DNA from: Bufo bufo
Taxonomy: Eukaryota > Chordata > Amphibia > Anura > Bufonidae
Assembly: GCF_905171765.1 (NCBI RefSeq)
Contig: NC_053392.1
Span: forward strand, 105,016,220 to 105,080,219
DNA length: 64,000 nt
Reading direction: 5' to 3'
Part shown: positions 63,996-64,000 of the stretch, piece after piece
Position numbering within the stretch: position 1 is the stretch's first letter
Layout of the letters: the number at the start of each line of letters is the position of its first letter
The notes under the pieces: model-generated
The model's database searches: none
What the model was told of the DNA's origin: nothing
What the model saw: only the letters and a program-made list of their open reading frames with translations
Program-made: the position numbers and the translations under genes

Positions 63996-64000
63996 AATAT

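Overview
This window reads as non-genic DNA from a large, transposon-packed vertebrate genome, most likely an amphibian (probably a frog). The case rests on the combination of elements: a Penelope-like retroelement (PLE) with long pseudo-LTRs and hammerhead ribozymes, DIRS and Ngaro tyrosine-recombinase retroelements, a BED-finger hAT transposon whose 5' terminus begins TAGAGATGAG, Tc1 relics, GGATCCG-rich hairpin MITEs, and a tRNA-derived SINE. I found no host protein exon, rRNA, functional tRNA or CRISPR array. All recognisable coding capacity belongs to mobile elements. The species call is inference.

1-2063: two diverged copies of a TG...CA, solo-LTR-like repeat. 2064-16467: a minus-strand hAT transposon whose long transposase gene is split into three pieces by two insertions. 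One insertion is a 4.7 kb LTR element (5216-9889, 4-bp duplication). The other is a hAT-ended MITE (10239-15152, 8-bp duplication), which itself contains a second hAT-ended MITE (12955-15140). The three transposase pieces join in frame across both insertions. The LTR element has no pol; its one long ORF carries a Y-box-type cold-shock domain, the most unusual coding content here.

16468-30900: minisatellites, fold-back elements, a dead Tc1 gene split by a hAT MITE (23452-25808), and several MITEs flanked by 3-bp TTA/TAA duplications. 30903-37202: a nearly intact PLE. Its two 1033-bp pseudo-LTRs look about 99.7% identical, each carries a complete-looking minimal hammerhead ribozyme, and its two ORFs overlap at a textbook U_UUU_UUA slippery heptamer. 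37203-40840: MITEs and an AT-rich tandem element.

40845-49240: a decayed second PLE broken by a minus-strand DIRS element (43097 to about 48190). The DIRS element is broken in turn by an LTR fragment (44120-45080) and abuts a Tc1 element. 49245-52998: tandem arrays, including three copies of a 531-bp unit, then a palindrome with a hammerhead-like motif. 52999-59166: a plus-strand Ngaro element with the diagnostic A1-ORFs-B1-A2-B2 split direct repeats. Most of its reverse transcriptase is deleted and a recombinase residue is lost. 59167-64000: MITE, SINE and Tc1 fragments, ending in an inverted repeat around a mutated hammerhead-like motif.

Coordinates of repeat edges are by eye. Edges backed by target-site duplications are exact to within a base or two; others may be off by tens of bases.
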